The translations under genes were made by a program, and so were the position numbers. The notes beneath the pieces are model-generated. The model was given only the letters and a program-made list of their open reading frames with translations, was not told the DNA's origin and did no database searches. A stretch of 64,000 nt of DNA, from NCBI RefSeq assembly GCF_032854445.1, contig NC_088300.1:36251608-36315607 (forward strand), read 5' to 3'. Source of the stretch: Liolophura sinensis. Its lineage: Eukaryota > Mollusca > Polyplacophora > Chitonida > Chitonidae. How positions within the stretch are numbered: position 1 is the stretch's first letter; each line of letters starts with the position of its first letter. Positions 11,082-21,217 of this stretch are shown in pieces.

Positions 11082-11509
11082 CCATGCAGTCACTCAGCTG
11101 AGACTGGTACAATACATGGGTCAAGGACAAATACCTGTCCAGAATTGGACAACTCATGCTCACAAAAATCAAGTTCTGGCATATGCAACAGGGCGTGAAA
11201 ATCATTCATGCAGACATCTGGCGTTGCACATAGTTTGCCCCTGCTGAATTATCCAGCTATTGTGTGAAGAGAATCCTTGGACAGCGTTTCTGACCGGCTC
11301 AAACACGTGCTTGTAACGACCGATCGTCAGATTTAAGGACGATAGAGTGAACTTCATATGATTCGGTTGGAATTGTGAGCAAGAGAACTGTAAAGTATAT
11401 GCATAGGTTGTATTTTGCTGGATAAAGAGTGAATCAGCCTGGGTAACAGTGCTGACTGTACGCCTACGACGCTCGTGTTCTATATTGGTTAGGGTTTCTT
11501 TGACAAAAA

Positions 11510-13072
11510 ATGCTGACGCAAGGAATATTTGACAGTTTCCTGAGAATAGCGGCTCCAGGCTGCGAAGTTGTATCAGCGCACATAAATGGGGCATTACTTT
11601 GCCTTCTGATTGTTGTGATTTCACTGTATCTCGTGACCAGGCACCGATCCACCAAGAAAAAACTCCCCTATCCCCCAGGCCCATGGGGATTTCCCGTTGT
11701 GGGTCACCTACCCTTGTTGGGAAGAAACCCGCTGGAAACTTTGAAGAAGTACCGTGCTCAGTATGGAGACATATTCAGCATACAGATGGGCAGTTACCCC
11801 GCAGTTGTCCTCAATGGCATAGATGTCATCAAGTCTGCGTTAACAGTTCGTCCCGATGATATTGCTGGCCGGCCGAAGCTCTATACCGCAAACCTACGAT
11901 CAGAATTACGAGGAACTAACGGACTGGCATTCTCAACTTACGACCGTGCTTGGAAGGTCCACCATCGCATTGCTAACAGCGCACTAAGAATGTTTGCTGG
12001 CTACAGAAATAACCCTGTTGAAGAAACTATCTTAGAAGAGAGCGGCCGATTGGTTGATTACCTATTGAAACAAAATGGCCGTCCCTTCGATCCGAGGGAG
12101 GAGACAGCTCTCTGTGCAGGGAGTGTGATTTATCAGATTCTTTTTGGAAGGCACTCTAATATTCGGGAGGACAGAAACTACTGCAGGATGGTGAAGAGCC
12201 TGAAGGATTTTGTTGAATTCGCAAACGCAGGAAACCCTATAGACGTCATGCCGTGGACTAGGTACATTTTTCCCGGCCGCCTTCGACGTTTTGTTGAAAT
12301 AACCGAAGTTGGATTAGACGTGTATAAACAACAAATGAAGCGTCATGCGGAGACATTTGACCCCGCAGACATGCGTGACGTCACTGACGCTTTAATTCAC
12401 GCGTCTGAGAAAATCACGGAGGAGGAGATAAATCTAGGCCTGACTAGAGCAAGACTAAACGCGGTCATATCTGAGATGCTTGGAGCGGGTTCCGAGACCG
12501 TGGGAACTACTTTACTTTGGTCCTTTGTCCGCATGGCTACCTCTCCGGAAGCACAGGCAAAAGTCCACGCTGAAATCGATGGTCATTTGGGGAGCTCGAG
12601 AAATGCGACCTTTGAGGACCGACGTTCTATGCCGTATGTGGAAGCGACTATTCTGGAGGTTCTACGATTAGGTACCATCACACCTCTTGGTATCCCACAC
12701 ACGAACATTCGTGATGTGGAAGTGAATGGATACAGAATTCCAAAGAATACTTTTATATTGATAAATCTGGCATCTACCTGCAACGATCCTCTGGTTTGGG
12801 AAGATCCGACGGCTTTCAAACCAGAAAGGTTTCTTAAAGATGGCTGTGTGGATACATCAAAAGCTGACATGCTTTTGAGCTTCGGAGCCGGTAGGCGGCG
12901 ATGTTTGGGCGAGTTTCTGGCTAAGGTGGAATTGTTTGTATTCTTTACCTCGATCATGCAGAGATGCTCTTTCGCTAAAGCACCAGGGGAAGTTTACACT
13001 TTTGATGCAACGTTTGGTCTTACAATGAAACCAAAACCCTACAGAATCATTGTTAACTCAAGACCAAGCTAA
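11510..13072 (+). CDS. Cytochrome P450, CYP1-like (CYP-A), intronless
   Basis: An ORF of 520 residues, normal length for a microsomal P450. The N-terminus has a hydrophobic anchor (about residues 26-42, LLCLLIVVISLYLV), a basic RHRSTKKK stop and the PPGPWG hinge, placing the enzyme on the ER membrane facing the cytosol. The I-helix has AGSETVGTT, the K-helix ExxR is EVLR, the meander region has PERF, and the heme loop FGAGRRRCLGE puts the thiolate ligand at Cys465. GRPKLYT, DMRDVTDAL and the C-terminal FGLTMKPKPYR resemble vertebrate CYP1 enzymes, so a CYP1-like member of the CYP2 clan is likely; substrates cannot be inferred. Possible poly(A) signals AATAAA lie near 13587 and 13634. A broken antisense copy lies at 5966-6612 and a 5' stump at 32673. 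Confidence 0.93.
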   Translation: MLTQGIFDSFLRIAAPGCEVVSAHINGALLCLLIVVISLYLVTRHRSTKKKLPYPPGPWGFPVVGHLPLLGRNPLETLKKYRAQYGDIFSIQMGSYPAVVLNGIDVIKSALTVRPDDIAGRPKLYTANLRSELRGTNGLAFSTYDRAWKVHHRIANSALRMFAGYRNNPVEETILEESGRLVDYLLKQNGRPFDPREETALCAGSVIYQILFGRHSNIREDRNYCRMVKSLKDFVEFANAGNPIDVMPWTRYIFPGRLRRFVEITEVGLDVYKQQMKRHAETFDPADMRDVTDALIHASEKITEEEINLGLTRARLNAVISEMLGAGSETVGTTLLWSFVRMATSPEAQAKVHAEIDGHLGSSRNATFEDRRSMPYVEATILEVLRLGTITPLGIPHTNIRDVEVNGYRIPKNTFILINLASTCNDPLVWEDPTAFKPERFLKDGCVDTSKADMLLSFGAGRRRCLGEFLAKVELFVFFTSIMQRCSFAKAPGEVYTFDATFGLTMKPKPYRIIVNSRPS

Positions 13073-14530
13073 TTATGTATATTCTTTATCCGTTTGTTTT
13101 GCCTACATATACAGTTCATTTTAACATAGAGATTTAATTATAAAATTTTGTTAAAAGTTACAAACGCAGAATTGCCATTTATGGATTTAAATAGTAAATC
13201 GAAAATTTAGACAGAAGAAACGAAGCCTTCCCATTGTTTTTTGAGCATTTAGACACATACATTGTTTTCTTTTTACTTTTGTGGGTGGTGAATGGTAAAT
13301 CCAAGTTGGAGAAGCTGTCTTTGTAAATTTATTAATAAGCACGAATAGGTAACACCTTTTAGATAAGCTGGCTCTTAAAATTTTTCGCCGGGAATGCATG
13401 TATTTCAGTTTTTATGCGGTAAAGTGAAGCTGACATACGCTGCCAGCGAAAGCTCGTAAGAATATACCCCGGGGTTAGTTTGTATTTTGCTACCCAATTG
13501 TTGCTATTACTTACTTGCAAGAACAATGAAGTTTCTGTGAAAATGATAGGCCTAAAAATGTAAATGGCTTTTATTTCCGGAGTTGAAATAAAAATAACCG
13601 ACAATGCTTCATTTGAAGGTATACATTATGAAATAAATCGTACGTAGACAAAAAAACAACAAAAAAACAAAACAAAAAACAGTTGAAATGTCTTTTATAG
13701 GCTTACTTTTATCAGACTATACTGAATGTACTTTCCCTGCTTCTGACTGCTTCTGATTCGATATTAAGGACTATAAAGCCCAAGATGATCGATGTTATCA
13801 GAGAAAACAAACTATCATTGTGACACACTTACATAACCAGCGGGTATTTCGACATTGGGACTGGGACACTGATACACTTACCTTTTACTATCATATCAGT
13901 TACGTGGAGTAAACCTTTGTAAAAAGCGCTCATCACTTGCATAACCTCTGTCAGCCGTGCGTTCCTTGAAGGAGTTTGAACCGTTCTTAGTACGCTAAAT
14001 ATGAACAGTCTTGTGTCTAATATTCGTCAGTACAAGTGTTTAAGGCCGTACTCAAGAAATGCTAACTTTTATAAGTTTGTAATTGGAGGAAAATGGACTA
14101 AACCACCGCCCTTTCGCACATAGGCTTTGTATTTATCACAGAAAACGTACGGGAAATGGATACTTAAACATAATGAGATGGCTCAATTTATGTTCAGTCC
14201 ATCGAATAACTGCTCTTTAGACTGAGGAGGTTTTGATGGGTGAGTCAGTCACAGTATTTAGGCCGAATTATACAGTATCCATGAGCTGATAAGACACAAA
14301 TATGTCAAATTATACAAGTACTATAGAAAGGCAATAAGAAAATATAAAATTGTAGCATTACAGCTGTCCGAAGCGGACATGATCTGGATCGAGACCACAG
14401 AGAGATTTATAGTTTTACAAATGTATTTCGACCCTCTCCCTGAAACGATCCGGAGTATGTATCAGAAAGCATGATAACTGATATACCGTGAATGGGAACA
14501 AAAATGTACAAACGCACTGCCTGAAAACTA
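13073..14530. other. Intergenic after CYP-A
   Basis: The first 640 bp are the CYP-A 3' flank shared with the left inverted arm. Then there is unique AT-rich sequence with an A-rich low-complexity run near 13650-13680. No ORF of interest. This stretch has no counterpart in copy 2. Confidence 0.6.
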
Positions 14531-15057
14531 CTATGTATGACTGGTATATTGTCTTGTGACAGTTTTGTATAACAGAGTGGTTGGATGTATGACTGGTATA
14601 TTGTCTTGTGACAGTCTTGTATAACAAACTGGTTGGATGTATGACTGGTATATTGTCTTGTGACAGTCTTGTATAACGGAGTGGTTGGATGTATGACTGG
14701 TATATTGTCTTATGACAGTCTTGTATAACGGAGTGGTTGGATGTATGACTGGTATATTGTCTTGTGACAGTCTTGTATAACGGAGTGGTTGGATGTATGA
14801 CTGGTATATTGTCTTGTGACAGTCTTGTATAACAGAGTGGTTGGATGTATGACTGGTATATTGTCTTGTGACAGTCTTGTATAACGGAGTGGTTGGATGT
14901 ATGACTGGTATATTGTCTTGTGACAGTCTTGTATAACGAACTGGTTGGATGTATGACTGGTATATTGTCTTGTGACAGTCTTGTATAACGGAGTGGTTGG
15001 ATGTATGACTGGTATATTGTCTTATGACATTCTTGTATAACAGAGTGGTTGGATGTA
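14531..15057. repeat. 52-bp minisatellite, about 10 units
   Basis: Units start ATGTATGACTGGTATATTGT and end near GAGTGGTTGG with a strict 52-bp step (for example 14583 to 14635). Units differ at a few positions, for instance GGAGTGG, AGAGTGG or AACTGG. Because 52 is not divisible by three, the minus strand stays open in a 215-codon ORF that cycles through all three frames. This is a property of the unit, not evidence for a protein. The array lies in the interval deleted from copy 2. Confidence 0.95.
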
Positions 15058-16044
15058 GTCATGCCACATGTGAGTCACAGGTAGTGCAGTATAAACCTTA
15101 TAATAACCCACTAAGCTACTTAGCTGCAGATAAGCTACACCGACAAAAAGCTTGCCTGTAGGTATATGTTTAACACCTTGAGATATAAGTATCATTATTA
15201 TTTGTTGAACTTATGATTACTCATAAGTGTGTGTTCAGCGAAACCTGCGTTATCACTAATGTTATAGGGCTGTAAAAAAGTCAGCTTGACAGATGTCCTG
15301 TTTCCTGACCTAAACTGTCAGGCTTATGTAACACGTGCTATGGGCTGTCCTCGTTTTTGACTTTTAGGTGTTTACATTCACGCGTCCAGGTTACAGGCTT
15401 TATATGTGGTCATATGTGCATGCTGTATTGGAGGTGACGAAAGTATTCTCATTCGTTTGTCCTTGTACTTTTTGGGCATAACGTACATATACCCATGCAC
15501 TAATATTTGCTTCTGTAAAGAATTTTCACACCTCAAATTTAGTGAACCTTGCATGTTTAATACACAAAGTTTTCGTTGAAAACACTAAGAAATTCTCCTA
15601 TGATAGCCTTGGGAACCCTTGACAAATGCTGTATGGGTATTTTTTTTATATAAGTAAATACAAATATTTGTACATGTTTAAAAGCTTGGATTTAATGGTA
15701 CATATGCGGACAACTGTTGTTCATGATAACATTTTTGTGCACATGTATAACATGCATTCGCGCATGTATACTAATGCTTAGTTTACGTATGTACAAAAGA
15801 ATTTCACATATCCACAATGGTTTTTCATACATGTAATATTACAGAATAAATTCCAAAAGATTCTGTCTTAACAGTCCTATGCTGATTACGCAGACGACAT
15901 TGAGTGTCAATCTGCCTGTGGTTACATGTTCATGCGTGTTATTTAACCCAGTTTGGATCGGTACATAAGACCTTAGGATTGCATGGATCCAGCGATCTTT
16001 GACATGAGAGAAAGGATAAGAGTTCATTTGACGTGCCACATGTC
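15058..16044. other. Upstream region of CYP-B1
   Basis: 15058-15531 is unique to copy 1. From 15532 the sequence is shared with 32912 onward and forms the CYP-B 5' flank. GCGTG, the core of the xenobiotic response element known from vertebrate CYP1 promoters, occurs near 15936 in both copies, but a 5-base core is weak evidence. No ORF is supported. Confidence 0.5.
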
Positions 16045-16053
16045 TATATAAAG
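16045..16053 (+). promoter_or_regulatory. TATA box of CYP-B1
   Basis: TATATAAAG, followed by a run of 11 G at 16060-16070. It predicts transcription from about 16075, which places the first in-frame ATG at 16166 about 90 bases into the transcript. The reading frame is open further 5' but without an ATG there. Confidence 0.75.
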
Positions 16054-16165
16054 GAGGGTGGGGGGGGGGGATCATAGGAGAAAATGCTCAGTTAAACCTG
16101 GAGAGTGCGAGCATAGACTAAACAGTGAACAGGGAAGGCCGTCCGTCACCGACAACTCTCTCAAG

Positions 16166-17710
16166 ATGTTCGCTTCAGGGTTTTGGCAGAATGTGCCCAC
16201 GTTCAGGGAAAACATGGTTGACAGCGTTACTGGATTCCTTCTCATTTTTCTGCTCACGATAATATCCGTGTATTTACTGAGGCAAAGGAGATCCAACTAC
16301 AAGAAGCTACCGCCAGGCCCATGGGGGTGCCCAGTAGTTGGTCACTTGCCTTTTCTGGGTAAAAACCCAGTTGAAAAACTTTCTCAATACCGGAAAGAAT
16401 ACGGCGACATTTTCAGCATACAGATGGGAAGCTACCCGGCGGTGGTCCTAAACGGCACTGGTGTTATTAGGAAAGCTCTGAGTGGTCATATGGAAGCGTT
16501 TGCCGGTCGTCCAAAGCTCTATACCATCAACCTCATCGGCAAAATGGTTGGTGAAACCGGTCTAACCTTTTCCGAGTATGGCCCACACTGGAAAGCGCAT
16601 CGACGGATTTCAAACAACGCTCTGAGAATGTTCGCCAGTTACAGAACAAATCCTGTGGAGGAAATCATACTTGGTGAGTCACAGCGATTGATCGAACATT
16701 TTAGCAATCAGAGCGAACGCCCATTTGATCCCAGGAACGAGACGGCTTTAGTGGCTGGTAGTGTAATATACCAGATTTTATTCGGACGACAGGACAATAT
16801 TCGAGAAGATGAAACGTACTGCAAAATGGTAAAAAACATCAAAGACTTTATTGACTTTGCCAATGCTGGAAATCCGGTTGATATCATGCCTTGGACACGA
16901 TTTCTGTTCCGCGGTCGTCTTCGACGCTTTCTGGAAATAATCAGAACAAGCCTGGAAGTTCAATCAACCCAACAAAAACGACATGCGGAGACGTTTGATC
17001 CTGCTCACATTCGTGACGTGACAGATGCATTATTTCAAGCTTCAAAGGAAATCACCCCTGAAGAAAAAGGCTTGGGGTTAACAAGTGAGAAAGTTAACAC
17101 CGTGATAGGGGATTTTCTGGGAGCGGGTTCTGACACGGTAGGAACTACTTTACTGTGGTCATTCTTGCATATGGTGACCTCACCTCATGTTCAAGCGCGT
17201 GTGCATTCAGAGATTGACCACCACATCGGCCGATCCCGTTGGCCAACTTATGAAGATCGGAAATCTTTGCCGTTTGTGGAAGCAACGATTCTCGAAATTC
17301 TCCGGTTTGGGACGATTGCACCACTGGCGATCCCACACGCCACAACATGCGATGTGCAGCTGAACGGATACAGTATACCAAAGGATACATTTGTCCTGGT
17401 CAACCTGGCTTCCACCTGCAACGACCCTGATGTATGGGGAGATCCCAAGTCGTTCCGACCAGACCGATTTCTGAGCAATGGTTCAATTGACTCGTCCAAG
17501 GCGGAAATGGTCATAAGTTTTGGAGTCGGTAGACGGCGCTGCCTTGGAGAATTCATCGCCAAAGTTGAACTCTTTATGTTTTTCTGTTCTGTAATGCAGA
17601 ATTGTTCTTTTCACGGAGCCCCAGGTGAGGTTTATACTTATGAGGCCAGCTTTGGGCTTACAATGAAGCCAAAGCCATTCAAGTTAATTGTTAAATCCAG
17701 ATCGAACTAA
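16166..17710 (+). CDS. Cytochrome P450, CYP1-like (CYP-B1), intronless
   Basis: 514 residues from the ATG at 16166 (MFASGFWQN). The open frame extends upstream to 16058, but only through a GTG and before the predicted cap site. There is an N-terminal hydrophobic anchor (VTGFLLIFLLTIISVYLL), the hinge PPGPWG, the I-helix AGSDTVGTT, the ExxR motif EILR, PDRF in the meander region, and the heme loop FGVGRRRCLGE with Cys459 as ligand. YGDIFSIQMGS, NPVDIMPW, HIRDVTDAL and FGLTMKPKPF are CYP1-type signatures. It is clearly paralogous to CYP-A throughout. An ER-membrane monooxygenase dependent on P450 reductase is expected; the substrate is unknown. Where CYP-A can serve as outgroup, B1 keeps the ancestral residue more often than B2, suggesting it is the constrained copy. 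Confidence 0.94.
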   Translation: MFASGFWQNVPTFRENMVDSVTGFLLIFLLTIISVYLLRQRRSNYKKLPPGPWGCPVVGHLPFLGKNPVEKLSQYRKEYGDIFSIQMGSYPAVVLNGTGVIRKALSGHMEAFAGRPKLYTINLIGKMVGETGLTFSEYGPHWKAHRRISNNALRMFASYRTNPVEEIILGESQRLIEHFSNQSERPFDPRNETALVAGSVIYQILFGRQDNIREDETYCKMVKNIKDFIDFANAGNPVDIMPWTRFLFRGRLRRFLEIIRTSLEVQSTQQKRHAETFDPAHIRDVTDALFQASKEITPEEKGLGLTSEKVNTVIGDFLGAGSDTVGTTLLWSFLHMVTSPHVQARVHSEIDHHIGRSRWPTYEDRKSLPFVEATILEILRFGTIAPLAIPHATTCDVQLNGYSIPKDTFVLVNLASTCNDPDVWGDPKSFRPDRFLSNGSIDSSKAEMVISFGVGRRRCLGEFIAKVELFMFFCSVMQNCSFHGAPGEVYTYEASFGLTMKPKPFKLIVKSRSN

Positions 17711-18240
17711 TAGTTTACCGCAAAAAGAAATCTCCTGACAACTTTTCTCGTGTAAAGGGAATTGTGAGTCTTCACTGTGAACAGACACCGTTAAAATGCG
17801 TTTGTTTCTTGTTTCATTACGTCTAATATTGTAGAATTGCCTATTTTAGCAAATATTTTGTCTTGCAGCATAAACCACTTTTGTGCATAATGCATTCCGT
17901 GTTGATTATATGTTTTAGGAAATTCCACTTTATCGTAGAGGGTGGGATGAGGTGGGGAGAGACATTTCGTTTTATTCCGTTCGTTTCTTATTTCATTACC
18001 TTTAATATTGTTGAATATCTAGTCTTTTCTTGTAGCATACGATTGTGTATTATATATTCCGTATAACACAATGCTTAATTTGCTCCCGTGAACTAAGATC
18101 CAAAACCTGCCAACGTTTTGGCCAAACACCTGGTCTGTATTTGTGCTAAGGTTTATGACAATATGAATGTGTTCCGGGTCTTCATTGACGGAGTGCTTGG
18201 CTTTGAATAGCCAGGTCACCAGACACGACAATTAGGAAAA
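17711..18240. other. CYP-B1 3' flank
   Basis: No ORF of note. The nearest AATAAA seen is near 18310, about 600 bp after the stop, which would give a long 3' UTR. In copy 2 an extra 'CATAATTGCGTTTTTAG'-type stretch is inserted at about 35299-35314. Confidence 0.4.
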
Positions 18241-19730
18241 GGGTGTATAGATAAAAAAGACTAAATCACACCGTGATATTTTTTGTTGTTGTTGGCAGAA
18301 ATGAATTTTAAATAAACTGCACGTCATTATTACTAACCTATTGTTGTGTAACGTGATTGTCAAGATTACGTTTAACTTATACCGTTGATGGCTGGCAGTT
18401 TTATTGGTAAGAGGAGTGAGTGAGTGCTTGGGGTTTAACGTCGTACTCAACAATTTTTCAGCCATATGACGACGAAGGAATCCTTAGGGTGCATGTACGT
18501 GTATTGTGCCTCCTTGTAGCAGGACGGATTTCCACCGCTCTTTTATCTAGTGCTGCTTCCCTGAGACGACTTACCGGAGGCAAGTAAGCCGCCCCGCCCG
18601 AGCCATTATACTGATACGGGTCAACCAGTCGTTGCACAATCCCCTTCATGCTGAACGCCAAGCGAGGAAGTTACAACTTCCTCTTTTAAAGTCGTAAGTG
18701 TGACTCGATCCTCGATCTACTGGTCCCGAAGCGGACGCTCTACCCGGGCCGGTCTATTGATAAGAGGAAGATCCCAGGATAAACAGCCGACCTTTGTAGG
18801 TTATGCTGACGAATTTTTCCACGAGTATTTTTACCGAAGGTATAAGATAGCGCAAACGGTCCTATAAATCACTTCTTGAGAGCAAGGTGCAATTAACAAT
18901 GATGGCGGAGGAATCTTGACATTCACTGTCTAAGAGTCATTGACCCCCATGTTTCTGAGGGATACTTTCGGTATGAAACGTCACGCGTCACAATGAATCG
19001 ATTAAAATATTAAATGCGATTCCCCTTGGGTTTCCCAGGTATTTATATCTTTCTAAATTTACCTCCCCACATATGACGAATTGTCATGAACTGTGTCGTA
19101 GAGCATCAACTTCACTGTACGGTCTTTTCAAATCTACTGAATTGTTTCCCGACAATCAGTTTTATGAGCTGCGTGTATAGATAAAATAGACTAAATCACA
19201 CCGTGATATTTTTGGATAGAAATGAGTTTTAAAATAAACTGCACAATATTGTTATTTACCTATTGTTGTGTAACGTGATTATCAAGGTTAAGTTGAACTG
19301 ATACCTTCGATGGCCGGCAGTTTTATCGGTGAGAGGAAGATGGCTCCCCCAAGATAAACAGCCGACCTTTGTAGGTTATGCTGACGTACCTTTCCACGAG
19401 TATTTTTACCGAAGGTAAGATTGCGCAAACGGTCCCTCGAGTGTCCCTTCTTGTGAGCAAGGTGCAATTAACAATGATGGGGGAGGAATCTTGACATTCA
19501 CTGTCTAAGAGTCATTGACCCCTATGTTTCTGAGGGATACTTTCGGTATGAAACGTAACGGGTCACAATGAATCGATTAAAATATTAAATGGGATTCCCC
19601 TTGGGTTTTCCAGATATTTATATCTTTCTAAATTTACCTTCCCACGTATGACGAACTTTACCTGTGTCGTGGAGCATCAACTTCACTATACGGTCTTCCA
19701 AATATTCTGAAATTATCCCAAGCCAATACA
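18241..19730. repeat. Noncoding tandem duplication downstream of CYP-B1
   Basis: Unit 1 (18241-19168, interrupted by a SINE) and unit 2 (19169 to about 19730) share, in order, GTGTATAGATAAAA, CACACCGTGATATTTTT, CCTATTGTTGTGTAACGTGA, GATAAACAGCCGACCTT, CTGTCTAAGAGTCATTG, GATACTTTCGGTAT and CAATGAATCGATTAAAATAT. The same pair recurs at 35625-37090, so the duplication preceded the segmental duplication. No coding content is evident. Confidence 0.9.
18416..18760 (-). mobile_element. SINE-2, tRNA-derived, with 8-bp TSD
   Basis: On the minus strand the head reads GGCCCGGGTAGAGCGTCCGC and later GAGGATCGAGTCACAC, resembling tRNA A and B boxes. The tail reads TCGTCGTCATATGGCTGAAA then TTAAACCCCAAGCACTCACT. 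TAAGAGGA flanks it at 18408-18415 and 18761-18768. The sister unit of the local duplication has the uninterrupted GGTGAGAGGAAGATGG near 19330, confirming the insertion. Confidence 0.9.
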
Positions 19731-19956
19731 TGTCTTGAAAAGGCAACATCCTGTTACAGCTAAGGTCTTTATACCTAAGGTCATGGATTTCTCCGTAGCT
19801 ACACACCTTTATTTAGAGAATTTTGTTGTGGTTGTGGTACTTATTTTCTGTCCTAGATTGTCTCATATGTTAATGTATGATTTATTTTGAAGCAAAATGG
19901 CATTATAGGATTGACCCCATGAGAGAAAGAAAAAGTTACGTCAAACAACGAAGTTT

Positions 19957-20124
19957 ATATTTATTTATTTATTTGATTGGTGTTTTACGCCGCACTAAAG
20001 AATATTTCACTTATACGACGGCGGCCAGTATTATGCTGGGAGGAAACTGGGCAGAGCCCGGTGGAAACCCACGACCATCCGCAGGTTGTTGGCAGACCTT
20101 CCTACTTACGGCTGGAGAAACGAG
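19957..20124 (-). repeat. SINE-1 fragment
   Basis: Reverse-oriented tail and body: TTTATTTATTTATTTGATTG, TTTTACGCCGCACT, ACGACGGCGGCCAGTATTAT, GAAACCCACGACCATCCGCA. It lacks the tRNA-like head. The paralogous copy is at about 37321-37488. Confidence 0.85.
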
Positions 20125-20384
20125 GCTTATAGTGCACAAGATAAACTTGATAAACAAAATGGGCATTGTGAATTTGGTTTGCAATAAGTGTTATGAGATT
20201 ACCACCTTGTTGCCCTAATTTCTACAACTATTGAAACCAAATTAAACTTGTTCCTGCAAATTTAAACAATTGTGCGAAAAACTTTTTTGTGCAAAAAGCT
20301 CATTAACATTCTTTTTTGGAGAATTTGGAGACGTATGTTTATAATATTTTCAATTGATGTATTTATTTGATTAGTCTTTTACGC

Positions 20385-20575
20385 CACGCTCCAGACGGCA
20401 CACTAACAATAGCAAGCTAGCCAGCTTGGCGCAATGACCCAGGATCCTCTCACTAATGCGGTCTCTGTGAGTTCCGGTTTCCTCCCACCATAATGCTAGG
20501 CGCTGTCGTGTAAGTGAAATATTCTTGAGTACGGCTTAAAACACCAATCAAATGAATAAATAAATAATAAATAAA
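20385..20575 (+). repeat. SINE-1, internally deleted
   Basis: The head part (GCGCAATGACCCAGGATCC, GGTCTCTGTGAGTTCC) jumps directly to the body TTTCCTCCCACCATAATGCT, skipping about 80 bp of the consensus, then the usual tail. A second reversed tail piece (TAGTCTTTTACGCCACGCTC) precedes it. Copy 2 has the same structure at about 37580-37825, plus an extra head fragment near 37635-37665. Confidence 0.8.
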
Positions 20576-20577
20576 TA

Positions 20578-21217
20578 ATATGAGTGGCCTATCTCGTCAT
20601 TCTTTACTTGATCACCCACTGATAAATATAGATCCATTCTCCTTTAAAACAACTTCGTGACCCAGCTATTAAAGAGCCAATCAAATGGCAGAAATACCTT
20701 GGAAAACAGGTAAAATTCATACAGAAAATATTTTTTGACGGTTTACATCATGTGATCCAATTGAAAGCTGACGTACTCCACGTGAGTGCAGGACAACTAA
20801 ATGTATCTGTCAAGGATATTGATAAATAAATGCCAACATTGAAACATTGAACTAAGACTTTTTTAGATAGCTTTTCAAGCAAATACGACGAATTTGAAAA
20901 AAGGCTTGTATGTGTTTTTGTGTTGTCGATCGACTTGAAATGAAGACAACAACAGCAACAGCCGATTAACCAGTTCGCCCAAAATGCCTGATTATTATAC
21001 TACTATTACAATATTCCTATAATAGTCAGCAGGTTGATAAACTTACTGCCAGCGGGTTTCCTGCGGTAAGTATGTAGCCGTGTTTCATTGGTTGACGCAA
21101 CGTTTAACAAATTCATGTCACGGGGAATTCCCCAGGTTGACCCATAACGGAGAATGGATCTATATTCATCAGTAAGTCATCGAACAAAGAATGACGAGAT
21201 TGGAAACTGATATTATA
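20578..21217. mobile_element. TIR element (MITE-like) with satellite-derived ends
   Basis: The left end (20578-20645) is an imperfect inverted copy of 21147-21217. Shared blocks read outward as GGAGAATGGATCTATAT, CATCAGT and AAAGAATGACGAGAT. The interior of about 500 bp has no ORF with recognisable content. The right terminus leads straight into the 37-bp satellite, whose unit contains the same AAAGAATGACGAGAT sequence. Confidence 0.7.

Larger units (their letters stand above)
9095..13715 (-). repeat. Right arm of large inverted repeat
   Basis: Contains everything in the left arm in reverse order, plus two segments missing there: a SINE with clean TSD (9758-10007) and the 5' half of CYP-A. 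Homology fades past the ATCAGACTATAC block near 13715. From about 10.4 kb onward this arm also forms the start of copy 1 of the 20-kb tandem duplication. Confidence 0.9.

Noticed and set aside
14415-15062. 215-codon minus ORF with repeated IYQSYIQPL-like segments
   Set aside because: Produced by a 52-bp minisatellite that happens to be stop-free in all three minus frames; no start context, domain or constraint.
15930-15940. GCGTG as a xenobiotic response element for CYP-B1
   Set aside because: A five-base core occurs by chance; flanking bases do not match the extended element well enough to annotate.
16058-16165. Upstream extension of CYP-B1 (36 residues; likewise 33404-33529 in CYP-B2)
   Set aside because: Opens at GTG, crosses the G-run, and lies at or before the cap site predicted from the TATA box; the two copies differ by indels there.
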